Assembly (NCBI GenBank): GCA_003693705.1
Contig: RBZT01000633.1
Span: 186,001 to 250,000, forward strand
Source: Polymyxa betae
Lineage: Eukaryota > Endomyxa > Phytomyxea > Plasmodiophorida > Plasmodiophoridae
Length of the DNA: 64,000 nt
Direction of reading: 5' to 3'
Part shown: piece by piece, positions 11,755 through 24,920 of the stretch
Position numbering within the stretch: position 1 is the stretch's first letter
Layout: the number at the start of each line of letters is the position of its first letter
Made by a program: the position numbers and the translations under genes
The notes under the pieces: generated by a model
The model's input: the letters and a program-made list of their open reading frames with translations, nothing else
Told to the model about the DNA's origin: nothing
The model's database searches: none

Positions 11755-14674
11755 TTATATTTGTATTAAATCGGCATCTGGGGGTGCGTCCAGCTCAGGA
11801 TCTGATATCTGTTCTGGATCTAAATTGATTTGTTGTTCTTGCTTTCCAGTATTATATTCGTCCATGAGCTCATCAACTGTGGTTATTGGAGCGATCGGAT
11901 AGACGGCAGCATGGGCTCGGCTGGCGATGGGTTCAACAACCTGACGCATTTCTTCATCATCTCCAGCAAATACGTCGAACTGATCCAAGAACACCCTCGC
12001 CGAACGATCAGAAACTTCCACACAAACATTCTAGAAACGAATGAGACGTTATGGCAGCCATTGTGATGGCGTTATTACCGGTGATGGCTCGGTCTCTAAA
12101 ACTGCAGATTCGAATACATTCCCGAGCAACATTTGCATTTGGCGATGACGAACTTCAGGGCAGCCATCGACTATTTCTTCCATGGAATTGTCTGTTTCAT
12201 CTCTATCTCTTTCAGGTCCGGATTGGTGCTCATTATGGCCATGATTACACGGAACTGAGAGAACTGTGATCCAGCTATGAGTATGGAGACAACGATCACA
12301 GGACGGGGCTCACTTTTGGCACTGGCAACATTACTGTCAATACTCAGCAGAATACACATTACTGAATCAGCAATCATATCAGTAACCGGGTTGGAGCACC
12401 ATTCTAATAAGACATGCCTAACAATACTCAATCGATGAACAAAACGGAGTCGTGCAATGTCCTACGTAACAGCGTTGTCGGTATCGCGTCCGAGAGAAAC
12501 TCGAACATCGCCCATTATAACCAGCTGGACTTCGTTTTTCACATTCTCTTTCTGGACAGCATAAACCCGACTGAGGAACTCTTCGACGATGCCGATATCG
12601 CCACGGAAAGGGATTTTGACATTCTGGGTGATGATCGTATGTGAGAGGGCGGATTCAACAGGCAGGTCTTCGACCGCCATGATTCGGTCTGTGAAATCGC
12701 GACGAACTACCAAACCGGAAAGCAGATAGGGAGCTCTGGCTGCTAAGGATCCCACCACCTAATTGACAGGTAAACATCTCCAAATGTGGCCAAATGCGCG
12801 AATGGACTTTAGCGATACGCTCCGACTTGAACTCGAGCTCAACTTGCTGACAGTTTTTCGGTGCAATAACGGTGATAGAGCCATCATCATAGATCCGCAC
12901 CAGCTCTTGACGAAGCCGTAACATCTGGTTCGATTCCCCATGGACCAGTACGATATGTCTGGGGCGAAGTGCGGCAATGAACTCGGATGTCTCCGAGAAG
13001 TCGGCATGTGCAGAGAACGAAACCTAGCCGAACGGATGTCAAAGGCAGCTATTTGTCTTAGAACAAAATCAACCTCGTGGACAGACATATTCAGTGGAAT
13101 TTTTAGGCCTGAAAGAGTTGTGATCTGGTCGGGTTCGTTCTGGATTAATTTCGCAAGAGTTCCTAAACAATCATATATTACAGCTCTGAGAAGCAAATCA
13201 ACAGACAAACCTTCAACGGAATATCCGGCTAGAATGACAGCGTTCCTCTTATCAGAGCACCACATCTCGAATAGCTGTCGTGATAATCCGTTTTGTAGCA
13301 TACCAGGAGACGCCATAACAATGGATGGCCCGATATCATCCAATTGTTCAATACCTTTTTCAAATCACTACAACATAGCCATACATGGACGAAGACAACA
13401 AACCTTTCAGATTGAGAATATGCCTGAAATTGAATGGATTTCCCAATTCACTTCGGGCACGAATGGCATTGTTCATCATATTCACGTAGCGTTTGTAAAC
13501 AGTCATACCTATCGACAGTTAAGACCAATCATTTGACAGCCGTATTCTTTCGGGACATTTCTTTGCTAATGCCGAAGCATAATAAATCGGGTAGGAGTGC
13601 AATGAAGGGTTGGCGTCCCAATATTCGTCGAGAATGAGAAGTAGCTCCTGGGCCCTACCAAGAGCGAACACAGGGATTAGCACGCGACCACCGCGAACTA
13701 GAACCTATTGACAGCTATTACACTATTCTGGAGAGCGATACAAAGCTATACAGACTTGATGGACGAGGTCTGTGAATCGTTTCTCTCGTTCGTTAATTGC
13801 CGGAATGGTTCGAATGCCCCAAGTACTAGAATCATGTTAGAGACGATATCCATAGCCTGAAGGCGAATATTCACCTTTCTACGATGAGGACATCGGGTCG
13901 TACAGGAGGGATTTCAGCCGCCATCAAATGGCGATCCTCACGACGTGAGTAGTCGCCGGTATACAGCACTTTAACGCCTGCGAAGGCTTTAATGGCAACG
14001 CATAAATCACGAAAAGAACAACCTGCTATCTCGATCATGAACATGGCAGCACCAAGAACGTGTCCAGCGTGATAACACCAAAATTTGATTCCTTTCAGAA
14101 AACATCAGATACCGTTCTCATAATGCAAACAGGCGATAAACCTTTATAATGGACGACCTGGTGGAAATTGATAGCTTCAATTTTATCCATTGAATTGATT
14201 AAATCGTCTTCGTCATATAAAGCCGTATCTGCTGAAATTGCAGAAACCTACACAGACAGATGAATAAACGCAGGTTCTGTGCTTGCCTCAATTACTTTGA
14301 CGAAATCCTGAAGAATAAGTTTGTAGATAGACTTGGTCGGATGCGTCATGAATACACGCCCTTTGAAATTGGTCTGAGCCAGAAAATAGGGCAGAGCGGC
14401 AGCATGATCCAGATGGAAATGTGAAATCAGGATAATATCAATCTGATCGGCATCAACCTGATCAAAATACGGCAATGCATCAATTCCTTTTCCTGCTGGA
14501 TGAATACCACAATCTAACTATCAGGGTGACGATCAGATCGGGATGCCAAATGTATGGCGGTGACCAAAGTACCATGATGGTCTTGCCTTTGAATTGCAGT
14601 ATATGGCATGAGCGGCCGACTTCATTTCCAGAGCCCAATGGAGTGATGGACAGGAAGTCAGCTTCGTCTTCCAT
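11755..14674 (-). CDS. CPSF3: CPSF73 / Ysh1, mRNA 3'-end processing endonuclease
   Basis: This is the zinc-dependent nuclease of the cleavage and polyadenylation factor. The start at 14674 gives [20 protein letters not shown], then [10 protein letters not shown]. The metallo-beta-lactamase motif [14 protein letters not shown] (HxHxDH) is encoded near 14400-14430, followed by [19 protein letters not shown]. Later come the beta-CASP blocks [37 protein letters not shown] joined across an intron to [18 protein letters not shown], and [13 protein letters not shown] with IVLVHGE. The acidic C-terminal domain ([20 protein letters not shown]) ends at TAA 11755. All catalytic motifs I can read are intact. 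The gene has many short introns. Quoted blocks longer than one exon are approximate. Confidence 0.93.
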
Positions 14675-15507
14675 CGCTGATCAGCCCCAACGATGTTGCT
14701 GTTCAGGAACTCCGCTCTGCAATTTCCAATAAATCCCGTTTATACAGAAAATCCTATTTATAAACCGTTTGAGATGCAGATCGCGAGAATCGCCCAATTA
14801 CTGCTATACTTATTCTGATTGCGCCAGCTGTCTCTGTGATTGCTTTTCCGATCGTATTGTTTAGAAATCTGTAAGGGTTGTGAGCAAAGATACCTAATTT
14901 ATCAACAGACGAAATATATGAAGTGCATATGGATATGTGAATGTATTATAGTTGCTGCATTCGGCTATAAATTTACAACTGAAGTATTGATGGTTGGATC
15001 GAGTGCTTTCATATCAAAATCGCGGTAATTTGCGACCCCATTCCGCTGCGCTAATTGGGTTGGGTTGGCTTCAACAGCGTTTGCTTGCTGGTGATCGGCT
15101 ACACCCAATCAGCGACTAGGTTCAGTACATGTATGATCTGTAGGGCGTTTCGTAGTCTCAGCACAAATTCATCGCGATCTTATCAATTCAGGTGATCACA
15201 TAGATGATGCCATGGCGCTCAATCTAGGGGATGCGCCACGCCTCACACGCTTTTTTCCTATTCATCCAATAACTGGTTCACAAAAGGAAATGATAATTCT
15301 GTCAGCTGTAATTCGGTATATGGATGGGCGACGTTCAGGCGATGCTGTTGGCATAAAAGCTTTGAGCAAAATAGACGATCTCGGTACCGATGGCGTTACA
15401 CATGGAGTCCGTGGCGCATCCCCTTTGTCCCTTTGGCCCATGCGTGGCTGCGCTCCCTCTTGCTTCTACTGCATCATCTCATTCGTTCTATTAGGCCGAC
15501 TTGTACC
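14675..15507. other. Divergent intergenic region between CPSF73 and ValRS
   Basis: About 830 bp separate the two outward-facing genes. A short plus frame from ATG 14693 (about 41 codons) and a nearby hydrophobic frame (ITAILILIAPAVSVIAF, about 14800-14870) could be parts of a tiny membrane-protein gene, but I cannot build a convincing spliced model. A longer plus frame at 15212-15511 overlaps the ValRS start and is probably 5' UTR. Confidence 0.4.
15404..15422 (+). promoter_or_regulatory. Candidate translation-gene promoter element upstream of ValRS
   Basis: The sequence GGAGTCCGTGGCGCATCC lies 86 bp before the ValRS ATG, in the same orientation as the gene. It differs from the element upstream of RPL10 (GGAGTCCGTGACGCAATCC, read toward the gene) by one substitution and one missing base. 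See the related sites near 22527, 28499 and 58231. Confidence 0.5.
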
Positions 15508-18500
15508 ATGACGGCTGCATCCAAGCATAATGTCTCGAAGAAGGACGTCACCACCGAGATGCCGCTCACTTACAATCCAGGGCAGGTTGAAAGCCACTGG
15601 AATGAGTGGTGGTCTGCCCAAGGATACTACAAGCCCGAATGTCGCCCTGAAGGTCGTCGTTGCTGTATGTTTCGGCTCGCTGTCGTGCTGAAAAGTAGAT
15701 AGGCGAGCCATACGTTATGGTGATGCCTCCCCCCAATGTCACTGGAACATTGCATTTGGGTCATGCTTTGATGGCCTCCATTGAAGACTGCATTGCTCGC
15801 TGGCAGCGCATGAAAGGCAAAGCTGTTTTATGGGTTCCAGGTACCGACCATGCTGGTATTGCTACGCAGGTGTGTCTTTTAAACCATTGTGTCAGCTCTT
15901 TTTTAAAATAGATTAGGTTGTTGTAGAGAAGAAGCTCTGGAAGGAGAAGCAATTAACGCGTCATGACCTTGGCCGAGAAAAGTCAGTTGAAGGCTTGACA
16001 TGCTGCCAGCTCTTATTCTGTGTGCAAGGTTTCTTGAACAAGTCTGGGATTGGAAGAATGAATCCGGCTCCTTCATTTGCAATCAGCTACGCTTGTTAGG
16101 ATGCTCGTGCGATTGGAGCCGTGAAGCATTCACCATGGACGAATCTCGTAGCAGATCCGTTCAGGTAATTTGCTGCTTTTACGATTTTGCTTTCCCAATT
16201 CTTTGCTCAGGAGGCTTTCCTTCAAATGTTTAAATCTGGCAAGATCTACCGTGCCAATCGTCTTGTGAATTGGAGCTCCCATTTGCGTACTGCAATTTCC
16301 GACATTGAAGTGTACGAGCTATTCCAATGGCGCTCGTGACTCTGTTTAGTTAACATGTTACAGTGACTATGTCACCTTTGACGCCCCGGGGACCTTGCGC
16401 ATTCCAGGCCACAATAAGGCCATCGAATTTGGAGTCTTTCATTCGTTCTGGTACCAGCTGGAAGGCAGTGACTCTCCCGATGATCGTATCAAAGTTGCTA
16501 CAACCCGTATTGAGACCATGCTTGGTAATGCTCCTTCTCGTTCAGAATGATCGTCTAAAATTTCCAAGGGGATGTTGCCGTGGCTGTTCACAGCGAGGAT
16601 GAACGTTATAAGCGGTTTCATGGCAAATATCTGAAACATCCGTTCTTTGCTGATCGTCGTGTGGCTGTTATTATTGATGATATTCTCGTTGATCCGGAGA
16701 AAGGTCGGGTATTCTTCTGTATGGATATCATAGCCTCTTAACCTGCTCTTAGGAACCGGTGCTGTCAAAGTTACCCCTGCCCATGACCCGAACGATTTTA
16801 AGTGTGGCCAACGTCACAATCTATTGAATATTTCTGTCTTTGATGACGGTTCGTTGTTCTCGTTATCCTTTTCGCTTCCTTATTTTTGCAGAGGGTCGAA
16901 TTTCCAAAAATTTGGAATCTGAATTTTCGGGCATGATGAGGTTTGATGCCCGAACTGCCATTATTAAGAGGCTTGATGAGCTCGGCCTATATGGTGAACG
17001 AATTCCTAATCCCGGAATGAGGCTCGGTATGATGTCCGATATTTCTCTCTCGCTACTCTCTTGACATTCTGCTGTAGGAATATGCTCTCGATCCGGTGAT
17101 GTTATCGAGCCGATGGCAAAGCCTCAATGGTGGGTTGATTGCAAAGAAATGGCTCAGCGATCTACTCAAGCTGTTCGCGAAGGTGAACTCGTTATCTTAC
17201 CAAAAACACAAGTTTGTTACCCCTTGGATTCCTTTTCGTAAATCGCTGATTTGTATGCAGGAGAAAACCTGGTTCCAGTGGCTTGACAATATTCAGGACT
17301 GGTGCATTTCTCGACAGGTTTTCGAGTTTGCAAATTGTTGGTTTTGTGTTTACTTTTGGTCTGTAGCTTTGGTGGGGCCATCGCATTCCAGCCTATCGCA
17401 TTCTAATCGACGGCGCTCGTCGTCCAGATGAACTTTGTGATATGCATTACTGGGTTGTGGCAGAGTACGTCTTTGCAACTGTGTCTGGAGGAAGCTTACC
17501 CCTTATCTGTAGTACCGTGCAAGAAGCCCTCAAAATCGCTTATTCCCGATTCTCCGATATCGAGCAATCACGAATTGCTCTGGAGCAAGATGAAGACGTT
17601 TTGGATACCTGGTTTTCCTCAGGTATCGCCTGGTTAAGATCTGATGCCTCTCGCTTATTATATTTTAGGTCTTTTCCCATTCTCCGTTTTCGATTGGCCT
17701 TCAGAAACTTCTGATATGAAGAAGTTCTTCCCAAACACCTTATTGGAGACTGGATCCGACATTCTGTTTTTCTGGGTTGCTCGAATGGTGATGATGTCTC
17801 TCGAGCTTACAGATAAATTGCCATTCAAATACGTCTTCTTACACCCAATGGTATCGATATTTTTATTTTTGGAATTATTTGCTGAAAAAGGCAGGTCCGA
17901 GACAAACTTGGTGGAAAAATGTCAAAAAGCAAAGGAAACGTCATCGATCCTCTTGATGTTATTTCTGGAATCACGTTGCAGGAGCTCAATGAGAAACTCG
18001 AAAAATCCAGCTTGCCCGAGAAAGAGATAAAAAAAGCAAGAATTCGTGTTTGAATTTTCTCATCGTTTAACGTAATTCAGGCTATTGCACTACAAGCTCG
18101 CGAGTACGGAAAGAAATACAAAATTCCAGGAAGTACCGAAATGAGTGATGGTATTCCTGAGTGTGGTACCGATGGATTACGATTTGGACTGCTTTCGTAC
18201 ACTGCTCAAGGTTTTTCAGAAATCTCCTTTAAAGTGTTTTAGCCGTTTGCTGAGTTGCTTGCAGGACGTAATATTAACTTGGACGTATTCCGGGTCCTGG
18301 GATATCGCCAGTTCTGCAATAAAATTTGGTGCATTATGCTGCTTTGCTTTATATTGAATGACCGAAATGAGCTTCAGGAACGCAGTTAGATACAGTATGC
18401 AGCACTTCCCAAAAGACGGATTGCCTTCAATTCAGGACGCCATCAACATTGTTAGAGTTTGCATGCTGTGTTCGTCCGAAACTTATTTGGTTTGCTCTCA

Positions 18501-19704
18501 GGTTGATCAAGCCTTGTTTGCTGACGGCAAATCGACCGGCACGATATATGACCGCTGGATTATGAGCCGGTTGCATAACGCTATTGAGATTTCCAATTCG
18601 GGTAAGTGGTAATTCTTGCCTGATCCCGAAACTCGTATCTGATTGTTTCCTGATTAGCAATGGAAATCTATGATTTTGCATCTGCAACGTCGGCTATGTA
18701 TGATTTTATGCTGAATGAATTTTGCTGTGTCTACCTTGAGGTCCGTTTATTCCATGATGTGATGTGAAAAATTGACGATATGCTCACTAGGTTACCAAAC
18801 CTATTTTCTTTGACGGACATGAACAAAATAAGTTTGTTTCACAAATGGTAATTTGCAATTTTGAGTTATGCCAGAAATAACTGTTGTATTAGGTTCTGTA
18901 TATATGCTTAGACCATGTTTGTAAATTGTTGCATCCAGTTATGCCGTTCGTAACCGAAGAGCTTTGGCAACGACTGCCCGTGTCTGGTGGACGAAGTCCT
19001 GGTGAGTCCATCATGATTCAGTCATACCCTGAGGCAATGTGCTCGTTACAAGCTGCTGCTGTTATCTGACTTCTGTGTGTAGGCAGATAGCCGTTACCGG
19101 AATGCCACTGTTGAAGCCGCAATCAATCAAGGTTCCGAGATTATTACTAGCATATTATCAGCCAAGCAGCGCTTATCTATTCCTGAGGTTATTTTCTCTA
19201 CATGGAAGACTGATTCTTTGCTAACTTGCTGACTAGTCTGCCAAACCTGCTGTCCTGATTCAGTGTTCGAATCCTGACATCGAATCTGACGTCAACTCTT
19301 GCATATTGGCAATCCAGACTCTGGCGAAGTGCTCATCCTTAGCAACAATCCCCTTGTCTGCATCTCCTCCGGCTGGGTTCGTTTGTTGTCATTTAAAATC
19401 TTCAACTGAGGAATGGGTGTTTAGGTATGCTCCAAACATCATTAACGAAAAGCTTACGGTGAACATCTACGTTCGTGATCTGATCGACTTTCAAGGCGAA
19501 CTGAAGAGGAATGAAAAAACGAAGTTGGAAGTTTTGTCTAAGATTGAAAAGATGAACCAGCGTATGTCCACTGAACAATACCAAACAAGAACTCCCGACC
19601 ATGTCAAACTGAAAGAAAAGGCCACTATAGAACAGTTGAACGAGAAATTGGAGTCTATCGAAAAAGCCATGCAGAATCTGTTAAATTTACAAGGTGCAAA
19701 TTGA
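15508..19704 (+). CDS. VARS1: Valyl-tRNA synthetase (class Ia)
   Basis: The enzyme charges tRNA-Val with valine. ATG 15508 gives [20 protein letters not shown], then [14 protein letters not shown]. The Rossmann HIGH motif appears as [16 protein letters not shown], followed by [20 protein letters not shown] and the editing (CP1) domain. The KMSKS loop is present as [17 protein letters not shown] near 17910-17960, followed by the anticodon-binding helical domain. A C-terminal coiled-coil arm ([20 protein letters not shown]-like) ends at TGA 19702, typical of ValRS. No long N-terminal GST-like extension is seen, so this resembles the plain eukaryotic/bacterial core enzyme; whether it serves cytosol, mitochondrion or both is unknown. 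Many introns. A shared promoter-like element lies 86 bp upstream. Confidence 0.94.
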
Positions 19705-19781
19705 GTTTCGAAGAATACATTGTTTTAAAGTTGATTTTTGACCTCTTGAACACACGAAATTTGTAGATGTTCGAAACAGTG

Positions 19782-21577
19782 TTAAGCGGCGGTTGAGGAA
19801 TCGGTCTGGGGTGTTGCTGGGGGAGCAGATGTCATCCGACGGCCAATCTGGTCACTGGGCAGAAGATCTCGATTTGGAATCTGAACTGATCTAACAACCT
19901 CCGATGACTGATCTCGCAGTAGAACCGGAACGTATCGGATGGGATCGCTTTGCAGACGATTCATTTCGGACGAAGATACTGGTTCTAATCCATCGCTTGT
20001 TCGGTGTCGTAGTCTGAATCCAAAAGGCGCATCTGCAGAATGCAGAGGAGGCGTTGTCGGGAATGGATAGGATTTTGTTACAGAAGAGGTTTCAGCTCTG
20101 GATGGTGAAATAGGGAAATCCTCTCGCAAGGGAGTGATGAACCTGACCAATCGGTAGAGGTAGTAAAATGCAACGACAGCTATAGCCAGTACGATGCCCC
20201 CTGAATAAACATAGAAATTGGCATGAAGATACCACTCAGAGCTGGGATTCTCTCGTCTTGCAAAACCGATGGAAACAAGTTCTCCCGGCTGAGCAGACGA
20301 TTTGAATTGTTGAACTGGTCCATGATCGAAGCTGATGATAGCTAAATGAGAGAATTGAGCAATCGGATTCCCGTTTGCAGTTCAGAGCGGTGTCGTACTT
20401 AGAAGATTACTCATGAAGGCAGTACCCAGAATCCATTTGTTGGCTTTGTAGGAAGGCTTGATAGCGATATAGCATCCAGATGGATGAAGTTGGATAATCG
20501 AATCGGGTGACAATCTGTATTTCCTGTTCTGGACTTTGACATGAAATACCGGCATTCTGACAATGACAAATCACGAATATAGATAAATAATTCGTGGGAA
20601 AGCGCTTACGATAGTTTTCGGCTGCAAGGAACCTTACCCCTAGCATTGGCCCCGACCTAAATGCAGTTAGTAAGTTTGAAAATCCTTCGGTAATACAGAC
20701 ATCGTTCAACATTGCATAGACGATATTCTCTGGGCCGATTATGTAAGGTGACCCTGGATCTAATCTAATCACGTTGTCAACCCGAGCGATTTGATGCAAG
20801 CGTTACAAACATTGCTGGAATCATATCAGAGGCAAAATGCCCCCATTCCAAACTAACATTAGCGAGGAACCAGTGTGTAGCATCAGCTATTGGTTTATAC
20901 GTGAACCAATCGATCGGCTTAGAGCGACGCGTGTCATCCCAGCCACCAAATGTTAGGGACCCATTACGAAGCGGATGCTTCGGTAGATAAAATGAAATCA
21001 GTCTTGACAAAGACGGGTATCGAGCCTTCAGATCATCGAAAATATCGCGAAGTGCAGGAGAACTAGGACCTAATCCTATCGACCCAATGTAATGTTCGTA
21101 TTGATGTTTGGTGATTTCAAACGAAATTGATTTCTCGCTTGCCCAGGACCCAATCGACAGGTGATGTTCGCAAACAGTTCGATTAATAACCTTATCAGAC
21201 CTGTTCGCGTTCAACTGATCCCCATCAAGAATCTTGATTGCTCCATTTGAGGATGGACAGAAGTTGGAAACAAGCCAAGTTCGACTGGAGCCTGTTAAGA
21301 GCACTATTTTCGAACTTCCCTAGATAAATACAGCGTTAATCTTACCAAAATCCAAGAGAACAGAGCTATCCTTCTCCGAAGTACCAAACTTGATTAAACC
21401 AATGGGTCCTTTTTTGTCATCAATGTTATCAGCTGATCGCCTCGACATTGGCGCCCGCTGTGGTGGTATAGTAATAGGAATGCTGATGTGACAAAAACAG
21501 GTATGGACCGTCAGCGATAGAACCAAGAGGACCTCTGCATGCATCTGAAAAGGCCATTGAAGATATGGCGAGGCCAT
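19782..21577 (-). CDS. Membrane-anchored pepsin-like (A1) aspartyl protease homologue with altered DTG motifs
   Basis: The protein starts at ATG 21577 with a hydrophobic leader (MHAEVLLVLSLTVHTCFC) and ends with one membrane helix (YSGGIVLAIAVVAFYYLY) and a Ser/Pro-rich tail. The pepsin fold is clear: GLIKFGTSEKDSSVLLD, then SSRTWLVS; IGSIGLGPSSPALRDIF; and LTFGGWDD. The most natural 54-nt intron gives a first active-site motif DFGSS, and a second intron gives ILDPGSPYIIGP. Both catalytic Asp residues are kept, but the Thr of each DTG triad is replaced by Phe and Pro. A 26-nt alternative intron would insert extra residues instead. It may be an inactive or atypical protease. Several sequons suggest glycosylation. 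Confidence 0.8.
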
Positions 21578-21832
21578 TGGCGAAATCCGAGCAGAATCGA
21601 TGAACAGGCTATCCTAACTTCCGATCATCCTCTTTTGCAACCCTTCATGGGAGCAGAGCAACGTCAACCCTGGAAGAAGACAAACGACAGACAACTTCGA
21701 TTTTGAAGTAATGAAGCGAAGGGAACTCCTGCAAGTGATCACATAAGAAGTAACGTAAATAGTTATTTGTTACACATAAACGACAGCTATAGAGAGAATA
21801 TATTCAAGAGTTGACTTGTTTATATGAAAAAA

Positions 21833-22477
21833 TCAGAACAGCAGAACCGACTTGCCATTGATAGGGCCGTGGCCGTTCAGGAGCTTAGCGTGAACACCAC
21901 GGTTCTCGAGACGGCCCTGGTCGCGGTACTTGATGTATTCGTCACGAGTGAATTCAGTGAATCCCCACATGTTGGACACTGCGATGTGCTGCCGGCCAGG
22001 GAACTTGTATTTGGCACGACGGATGGCTTCCAGAACGTGCTGACGAGCAGAGTCCTTAGCACGAACGGACAGGATCGGGTCGCCGATGTTAACACGGGCG
22101 ACGATACCAGCCGGCTTACCGAAGGCGTGTCTCATACCGGTTTGCAGACGATCGGCACCGGCACACGACAACATCTTGTTAATACGAACGACATGGAAAG
22201 GATGGGTTCGTATACGAAGGTGGAAGGTATCCTTGCCGGAGTATCGAACCATGTATTTGTTGACGGCAATACGGCCAGCTTCCAGGGCTTCCGAACTCAG
22301 CTGTTCCTTCTCACCAGAGACCAGGTGGATACAGAGCGGGAACTGGTCAGCATGGGCAGTCTTGGCACCGACATCGTAGATACGGATCTTGGGGTCGGGG
22401 ACACCACGAAGGTATCGAGACTTGATGTAAGGCTTATTCTTGCAGTAGCGGTAGCATCGGGCAGGACGGCGACCCAT
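21833..22477 (-). CDS. RPL10: 60S ribosomal protein L10 (uL16)
   Basis: RPL10 is a large-subunit protein that completes the peptidyl-transferase centre and is joined late in 60S maturation, when eIF6 is released. The frame is uninterrupted, 214 codons from ATG 22477, the usual family length: [107 protein letters not shown]. The lack of introns is notable among intron-rich neighbours. A 17-bp element shared with the eIF6 gene lies 50 bp upstream of the ATG. Confidence 0.97.
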   Translation of the reverse strand: MGRRPARCYRYCKNKPYIKSRYLRGVPDPKIRIYDVGAKTAHADQFPLCIHLVSGEKEQLSSEALEAGRIAVNKYMVRYSGKDTFHLRIRTHPFHVVRINKMLSCAGADRLQTGMRHAFGKPAGIVARVNIGDPILSVRAKDSARQHVLEAIRRAKYKFPGRQHIAVSNMWGFTEFTRDEYIKYRDQGRLENRGVHAKLLNGHGPINGKSVLLF

Positions 22478-22526
22478 GATCTCGATACAGATGACGACGA
22501 TCTGAAACACCGTCCACTAGATAGAA

Positions 22527-22543
22527 CGGATTGCGTCACGGAC
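22527..22543 (-). promoter_or_regulatory. Candidate promoter element upstream of RPL10
   Basis: Plus-strand CGGATTGCGTCACGGAC occurs here and again, identical over 17 bp, upstream of eIF6 at 28499. Read toward RPL10 the longer site is GGAGTCCGTGACGCAATCC. It lies about 50 bp before the ATG, a plausible core-promoter position. Confidence 0.6.
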
Positions 22544-22623
22544 TCCGTTCTATATGTGCCTATCCCCTAAGATTAATCATTGCTTTCCTGCTCACATGAC
22601 ACAAGACTGAAATGATGAATAGT

Positions 22624-24453
22624 TTAGTTTTTCCCTCTTTGCAAAACGGCCCAATTGTTAACCATTAATTTTTGAACGCAAAGTAGGGCTTGTTGTTGAA
22701 CGTCTTGTTCGGGGTGCGACATCTTTAAAATTAGCTTCTCTTGGCCACTCAACTTTCGAACGACCTGTTTTCCAGCTGGATAAATTCTTGCGAATTCACC
22801 AAGATCGAAACAACAAATTGCTACAGTTTGATGATGCTTCGATTCCAGCAAATCTATTAACCTATACAATATTCAGCGATATGTATACCGAAAAAGGAGT
22901 TGCCGACCTTTTGATTGGGGCGAATCCGTCAACTTCGCATTTTGAAGCATTCTCCTTCCAGAAGGCTTCTGTGTGAATCGGGCCCCATTTTAACTGTCCA
23001 ATTTGTAGTTCATTCAGGAATACCTCAAATGATCTAAGAGAAAATTCGGTAATCTTCTAACCGTAAAAGTATAAGAAGTACGAGTATTGCTTAACAGCTT
23101 TAAAAAGTTCAGAGCGAATGAAATCAATGTCAGTCACCATCTCTGAATCGATCGCAGTAGCTCGTTGCTCTAGTAGATCTAATGTGGTTATAAAATTTAA
23201 TTGTACGAGCATTTCATTAAAGCAAAGATGCCCGATCATATTCTGGTGAACCCAAATTAGGAATGAACGTGAACAATATCACAATATTACTCTGATGCAA
23301 GCAATAACGATTCTGGCAACTTTATCCCTAGAAACATTTCGAACCGTCTCAACCAGAACTGGAATGACAGAATCCCGCAGAAAGAACGAGTGGATTTTGC
23401 TCTGGGTGGCAAATATTGTGATTACGTTTGTCAAAAAGCATGCAGAATACTTACATTAAATGAGAGCAACCAAATGCAAAAGCCTGCTTGATAAACTATT
23501 TGAGTGTTCCGAGTTGATTCGAACTGCAGAGTTCTGACAAGGCTGCAAAACGACCTTAATTTCCAACAAATTTCCAATAACAAATTACCTAGATAAGCCA
23601 CCCTCTTCTGCAAACTGTACTTGAGCCTGAGGCTCCTTTAAGAACAACTTTAAGCACGTCAAAGCGACAGCATGACATCTAAAAGTTCTTCAGCACATAA
23701 ATATGAAATGTTGTTAACTTACCGGTCATTAGTATCAGCCACTTTGGCGTTCAGCCACGACCCAAACATCGATACCACCTTATTATCAGTAGTATATCCT
23801 GGAGGTTTTAGGCTTCATTACAGATTAGAAATTTGTGAGTTGAATTCTTCAGCAGAAAGGAGTATTACCTGATGAGAAGAGAAAATAATATGCAAGCTTT
23901 TTCAATAGTGAACGGATGATAATCACTACGAGCTAGAATCCTATTATAGGTTGACTATGTAGTCAGCAAGAAACAGTGTCATTTCTATACCTCAGCAACA
24001 AAGAGTGAAAGTCGAAGTCTGAGGTTTGCAGCGACAAAAACAATGGCGAGGCGTCAATGTTCTCTAACAGAGCGAATGATATAACGTTCATGATGAAGAG
24101 AGCAACTGACTTCGTAAAAATTCTTCAAGTATAACCAGGACGAATTGTGTGATGTCCTCATCAGTCCACTTTTTCAAGCATGTAATGCAAGCTTGGATTA
24201 AGGCCAGGCCATTCTGCTCATGCAGTTTACAGAAGCGTATATCTTCGAAGCAAATCAATACCTTGGCGTCATACTGGTTTTCTGGAGCCTTCTTGATTAG
24301 GTTGACTTCTTGTTCCGAGATCACTTTCGACAGATTTCTCCATGGCAGCAAACTCGCACGTGCGATAACGGACTCGTTATCAATGGCGGTCAGCTCTTGA
24401 GCAGTCTCGAATTCGAAACCCGAGAGCGATAACCGATGCTCGATGGAAACCAT
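22624..24453 (-). CDS. ATP6V1H: V-type proton ATPase subunit H
   Basis: Subunit H is an armadillo/HEAT-like regulatory protein of the V1 sector that is required for activity and silences free V1. The start at 24453 gives FETAQELTAIDNESVIARAS, LLPWRNLSKVISEQEVNLIK, LICFEDIRFCKLHEQNG and WTDEDITQFVLVILEEFL. The C-terminal domain reads LLESKHHQTVAICCFDLGEF, ARIYPAGKQVVRKLSGQEK and CVQKLMVNNWAVL, matching the family's conserved DIGEYVRHYPRGK and LLAVQKLMVHNWEYL blocks. It ends with TAA at 22624. Five or more short introns interrupt it. Confidence 0.93.
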
Positions 24454-24920
24454 CTTCTATCAATATGGGCTAAGTCGATAATGACTGATGAGGTCAGCAG
24501 TGTCAATATGCAGTAAAGTGGCTACGCTCTCTTCGCTGTCGTTTCGTTTTATCAAAATGAGAATTCCGATTCGCTATACAAAGCAAATTGCATGCGGCAC
24601 CTTCAAGCATCATGATCCAGCAAGAATAAGCCCATCAGCGTGTTGTAAGTTTATCGTTTTGTTGGGTGGGTCGATATCATACTAAACTTACAGAATAGGA
24701 AACTGCTTCACAAAAACGGCACCAAAAAATTGATTTGTATTCAATCGAATTCAATTGTTCTTGTGTCAATCCAGATGCCTAAATTGATTCCGAAATCTTT
24801 CTGAAAAATTGTTATTCTGCGCGAATCGAATGACCTGAAACGAGTTCAGGCCGAATTTTTGCAGAACATCTTTCGCCTACGTCTTTGAAGCCGTTATAAT
24901 TCGAACTATACTCTGTTAGC
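24454..24920. other. Divergent intergenic region
   Basis: About 470 bp between the divergent ATP6V1H and AlkB-like genes. I see no supported gene, repeat or clear promoter motif. Confidence 0.5.

Noticed and set aside
12923-12935. tRNA B-box-like GGTTCGATTCC
   Set aside because: It lies in CPSF73 coding sequence, and no acceptor stem or A box fits around it.
21824-22570. 248-codon open frame on the plus strand
   Set aside because: It is antisense to the intronless RPL10 gene; its length comes from the codon bias of the real gene.
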